Positions 6,225-6,551 of a stretch of DNA of 6,551 nt are shown one piece after another. Both the position numbers and the translations under genes were made by a program. Origin of the DNA: Bacteroidales bacterium UBA4459 (lineage in GTDB: Bacteria > Bacteroidota > Bacteroidia > Bacteroidales > F082); the NCBI GenBank assembly GCA_002389465.1, contig DGOT01000070.1:1-6551 (forward strand). The letters run 5' to 3'. The notes beneath the pieces are model-generated. The model made no database searches, was not told the DNA's origin, and saw nothing but the letters and a program-made list of their open reading frames with translations. Position 1 is the stretch's first letter. Every line of letters begins with the position of its first letter.

Positions 6225-6551
6225 TTACCAGTTTCTTCCCGAAAGCTCTTTGGGTATCCTTCCCTGGTTAACTGTTTCCGACCGAAGCCTCCTGCCCAGG
6301 ATTCGTTCCACCATCATTCCGGTTTCCAGTATCCGGTCGATATCCAGATTGGTTTCGATGCCCATTTCATCCATCATCACCACCATATCTTCGGTGGAAA
6401 CAAGCCCTACGTCTTTCGAATCTTTGTAATAATATGCTCCTGTTCCCGAAACAGGCACTCCACTCACAAAATTCGCCGGCTGGCCGCCAGTTCCTCCCAG
6501 CGTCGATTCGTAGTTGGTCATCCCAGCCTGAAGAGCAGCCAGTACATTGGC
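6225..6551 (-). CDS. Second HMGL-like paralogue, C-terminal 108 residues, cut by window edge
   Basis: The frame is open to base 6551, reading A-N-V-L-A-A-L-Q-A-G before the Met at 6521, so that Met is internal and the true start is to the right of the window. N-(V/T)-L-x-A-x-x-x-G-(x)n-GG-x-GG-x-P is the C-terminal part of the HMG-CoA lyase barrel. The catalytic Cys position reads Gln (GGTGGQP), about 15 extra residues (around SGTGAYYYKDSKD) follow, and the metal-binding Asn before (A/S)TED aligns with Leu in GLVSTED. The tail after STEDMVVMMDEMGI resembles normal family ends. It therefore belongs to the superfamily but probably does not carry out standard HMG-CoA cleavage; an aldol-type lyase or synthase on another CoA ester is possible. 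It shares strand with the downstream paralogue across 66 bases and is likely its operon partner. The 98-residue stretch alone cannot settle the substrate. Confidence 0.85.
   Translation of the reverse strand, partial: ANVLAALQAGMTNYESTLGGTGGQPANFVSGVPVSGTGAYYYKDSKDVGLVSTEDMVVMMDEMGIETNLDIDRILETGMMVERILGRRLRSETVNQGRIPKELSGRNW

Noticed and set aside
6519..6521. Met at 6521 as the start of a 98-aa gene
   Set aside because: The frame continues to the window edge with residues that fit the HMGL family, so the gene is only partial.

Overview
The window looks like ordinary chromosomal DNA from a Bacteroidota (Bacteroidales-like) bacterium. Three things point there. The polA product and the ROK kinase have the sequence style of that phylum. 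Two start-proximal sites match the Bacteroidota -7 promoter consensus TAnnTTTG. Genes begin after A/T-rich leaders without clear Shine-Dalgarno sequences. Placement below phylum or order is inference. No tRNA, rRNA, CRISPR array, insertion sequence, phage gene or integrase is visible.

Left block, plus strand: DNA polymerase I (polA, 5' end outside the window) carries all three domains with intact catalytic residues. Ten bases later comes a ROK-family sugar kinase-like gene, probably read through from polA. The ROK gene ends base-to-base against a convergent minus-strand gene for a small secreted, probably lipid-anchored, beta-rich protein of unknown function.

Middle block: the small exported protein gene and a metallo-beta-lactamase-fold hydrolase gene diverge from a 98-base spacer. 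The spacer holds a TAnnTTTG-type element facing each way, which fixes the start of the exported protein at 4079. The hydrolase has the full di-metal ligand set and resembles the YtnP / methyl parathion hydrolase branch rather than canonical AiiA lactonases.

Right block: a 277-base non-coding spacer holds several hairpins, including a convincing intrinsic terminator for the minus-strand genes at its right. Those genes are two tandem HMG-CoA-lyase-like (DRE-TIM) paralogues. The complete downstream copy keeps the lyase metal and catalytic residues. The upstream copy, cut by the right edge, has lost the catalytic Cys and a metal-binding Asn equivalent and carries a loop insertion, so it probably does a different reaction. 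The pair may act in one CoA-ester breakdown or synthesis pathway, but its neighbours are out of view.

No clearly new system was found. The points most worth a second look are the divergent lyase pair, the ROK protein without its zinc/sugar site, and the structured spacer at 5021-5297.
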